A stretch of DNA of 64,000 nucleotides from Dolomedes plantarius (taxonomy: Eukaryota; Arthropoda; Arachnida; Araneae; Dolomedidae), in NCBI GenBank assembly GCA_907164885.2, contig OU015490.1, positions 220,031,391-220,095,390 of the forward strand, written 5' to 3'. A program made the translations under genes and the position numbers. The notes under the pieces are model-generated. The model saw only the letters and a program-made list of their open reading frames with translations, ran no database searches and was not told where the DNA came from. The number at the start of each line of letters is the position of its first letter. Position 1 is the stretch's first letter. Shown in pieces: positions 62,400 through 64,000 of the stretch.

Positions 62400-64000
62400 T
62401 CCGTTTTTTTCGCACCAGACACAGAAAAATCTTCAGTTTTCTCCAGTAATGACGAATTATGACACTTCATGCTCATCCCCTTCCTTAATTAACACAATCG
62501 ATCGGTGGCTACGAAAATCAAAATTTTCAATTTTTTGAAAAAATGGTACGTCATGGAATTTTTTTACTATTTTTCCTGAAATTAGCGTTCAAAAATCTAC
62601 CAGTATCAGCTATTGGTTTCTAAACACTTTTTTGGTTGCAGGCCTATGTATTTAATATTAATTATTCATTAATTTTGATCAAATTATAAATTGACTAATT
62701 TTAATGTGTATACGAACTCAATTAATTGAAATTATTATTCCTTTATATAAAATCACAAAATAATCGGGTATATTTTCACAAAATTCGTAAAATTTTTATG
62801 GCTTTCAATTATGAAAAATTTAATTATTTTATAATCAACAAGGAATTCTTACATATATCGCCATGCAATGAATATATAGTCTGATGCACATAAAAATTTG
62901 GCAAAATGTTAACACCATATGTACAATACAGGATATATATAAATAAAATAATTCTCTAGAACTACGTTGGTAGAACTCTGACAAAAGAAGTATGATGAAT
63001 GATTGTGAAAACCTTAACTGAAGAAGTTAAATTAATTAGGCACTACAAAAGTCTGAAAGTCATCAATTATCGAAATATGAGTGATTAAGAAAATTTTTCG
63101 TTTGATAAATAAAAATTTCTCACGTCTTAAATGTATGATTCACTAAATTGCATTTTATCTAATTTTTGAAAAAAAATTAGATATTAACATTCAGCTATTT
63201 AGAATTTTTTATAACGTATTCCAGAAGAATTCAATTAATCTGATGAGTGATAAATTGTTTATGGAACATAATAAAGTAGTATAAATACTTTGAACTGAAA
63301 CAAACAAAAAAGTGAAATTCAGGGTTCAGATACAAAATCAAACTTTCGTCTATTTCATTTTCGTCTATTTCATTTTAAAAAAAATTGAAGAGCAGTAAGG
63401 CAATTTAAATGTTACACAAATACTAAACATGGTAGAAACAACTTACATAAACGTATCATAATATACTGTTATCAGAGAATGTAAGATTGGAAAATAAACG
63501 TAAATTTTAGTTTTCTACAAACGACATCTCAGTTCAATTAAAAAAGTTCTGGTAATAAATAATGAACTGAACTAATCTATGTGGTCCCATTATCGGTAAT
63601 TACAATGCAAAGAAATCGATTGCGAGTGGAACTTTTAGGCAGGTGTATTTCTGAAATTGTTATAATATGTTTAGGGATAAGCAGAAATTCATTGCTGTAT
63701 GTAGCAGAAATAAACTGAAAAGGATATTTACTAGATTTTAAAGCAATGTTATAGTAAACGTCTGGAAAATGCGTGTGTGAGAAAAACCTCTGAAATTTTA
63801 TATCCGAGTCGAGAAATATATTCTCAAGAAAGCATCAAGGAAGTGTTTAAATGAAATCCTTAATCAGCTTCTGAAAAGTTCTGTCCAAACCACTTTAAAG
63901 AGATACATTCGGAAACCAATATGAATCACCGAGGGATATAGGCAAGCTGCTTCAGAATAACTTTGGGGAAAATTGTTCCAGGTTATTAGACACCAATATC
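62400..64000. other. AT-rich sequence without recognisable gene
   Basis: No readable protein similarity. The last 250 bp are slightly less AT-biased but not recognised. Confidence 0.5.

Overview
This window is AT-rich eukaryotic DNA with no intact cellular gene, no rRNA, no functional tRNA and no prokaryotic features. Almost everything recognisable is transposon debris set in low-information AT-rich sequence, with many very long (TA)n arrays. The mixture of several Tc1/mariner lineages, a piggyBac, hAT and Harbinger-like MITEs, Jockey/I-like non-LTR RNase H fragments, a tRNA-derived SINE and an uncharacterised arthropod-type element protein suggests an arthropod, most likely a chelicerate such as an orb-weaving spider. 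That assignment is inference from repeat content only.

Layout. 1-5.1 kb: a DD34E Tc1-like element (+ strand) split by a 4.35 kb insertion bounded by perfect 12-bp inverted repeats (CCCAAGTAACAC / GTGTTACTTGGG), with arrays of a GTTGGGCCAAC palindrome near both ends. A second, minus-strand Tc1-like fragment abuts it (5.1-5.4 kb). 5.5-15 kb: mostly featureless DNA with TA arrays, one minisatellite, a hAT MITE (10.2-10.5 kb) and a sharp hairpin (14.74 kb). 15.3-15.7 kb: minus-strand retrotransposon RNase H remnant. 18 kb: foldback element. 21.1-24.1 kb: composite hAT-like repeat with LTR-like sequence inside. 24.6 kb: SINE. 26-33 kb: dispersed repeats, hAT ends and a hAT MITE carrying a nested foldback. 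35.2-36.3 kb: broken non-LTR element whose coding tail has expanded into a 41-bp minisatellite. 37.7 kb: TIR MITE. 41.2 kb: SINE cut by a Harbinger-like MITE. 41.6-43.5 kb: DD36E Tc1 pseudogene. 43.9-44.4 kb: tandem duplication cut by a hairpin insertion with an 8-bp target duplication. 45 and 55.6 kb: two mariner derivatives lacking the same catalytic core. 47.1-49 kb: dispersed repeat with a complete but dead Tc1 in its TA tail. 51.5-52.8 kb: a second DD36E-type Tc1 whose C-terminus is replaced by a TA array. 52.8-54.3 kb: diverged 840-bp direct duplication. 56.4 kb: solo-LTR-like block. 59.4-61.2 kb: internally deleted piggyBac with all three catalytic aspartates, inserted at the 3' end of an uncharacterised TE-type pseudogene (61.3-62.4 kb). 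62.5-64 kb: nothing recognisable.

The genes do not act together as a pathway. The window is a stratified record of nested insertions (element in Tc1, MITE in SINE, foldback in hAT, Tc1 in dispersed repeat, piggyBac in an older element). Names of repeat superfamilies rest on termini, target duplications and protein motifs read by eye. Family-level identity would need a search against a curated repeat library.
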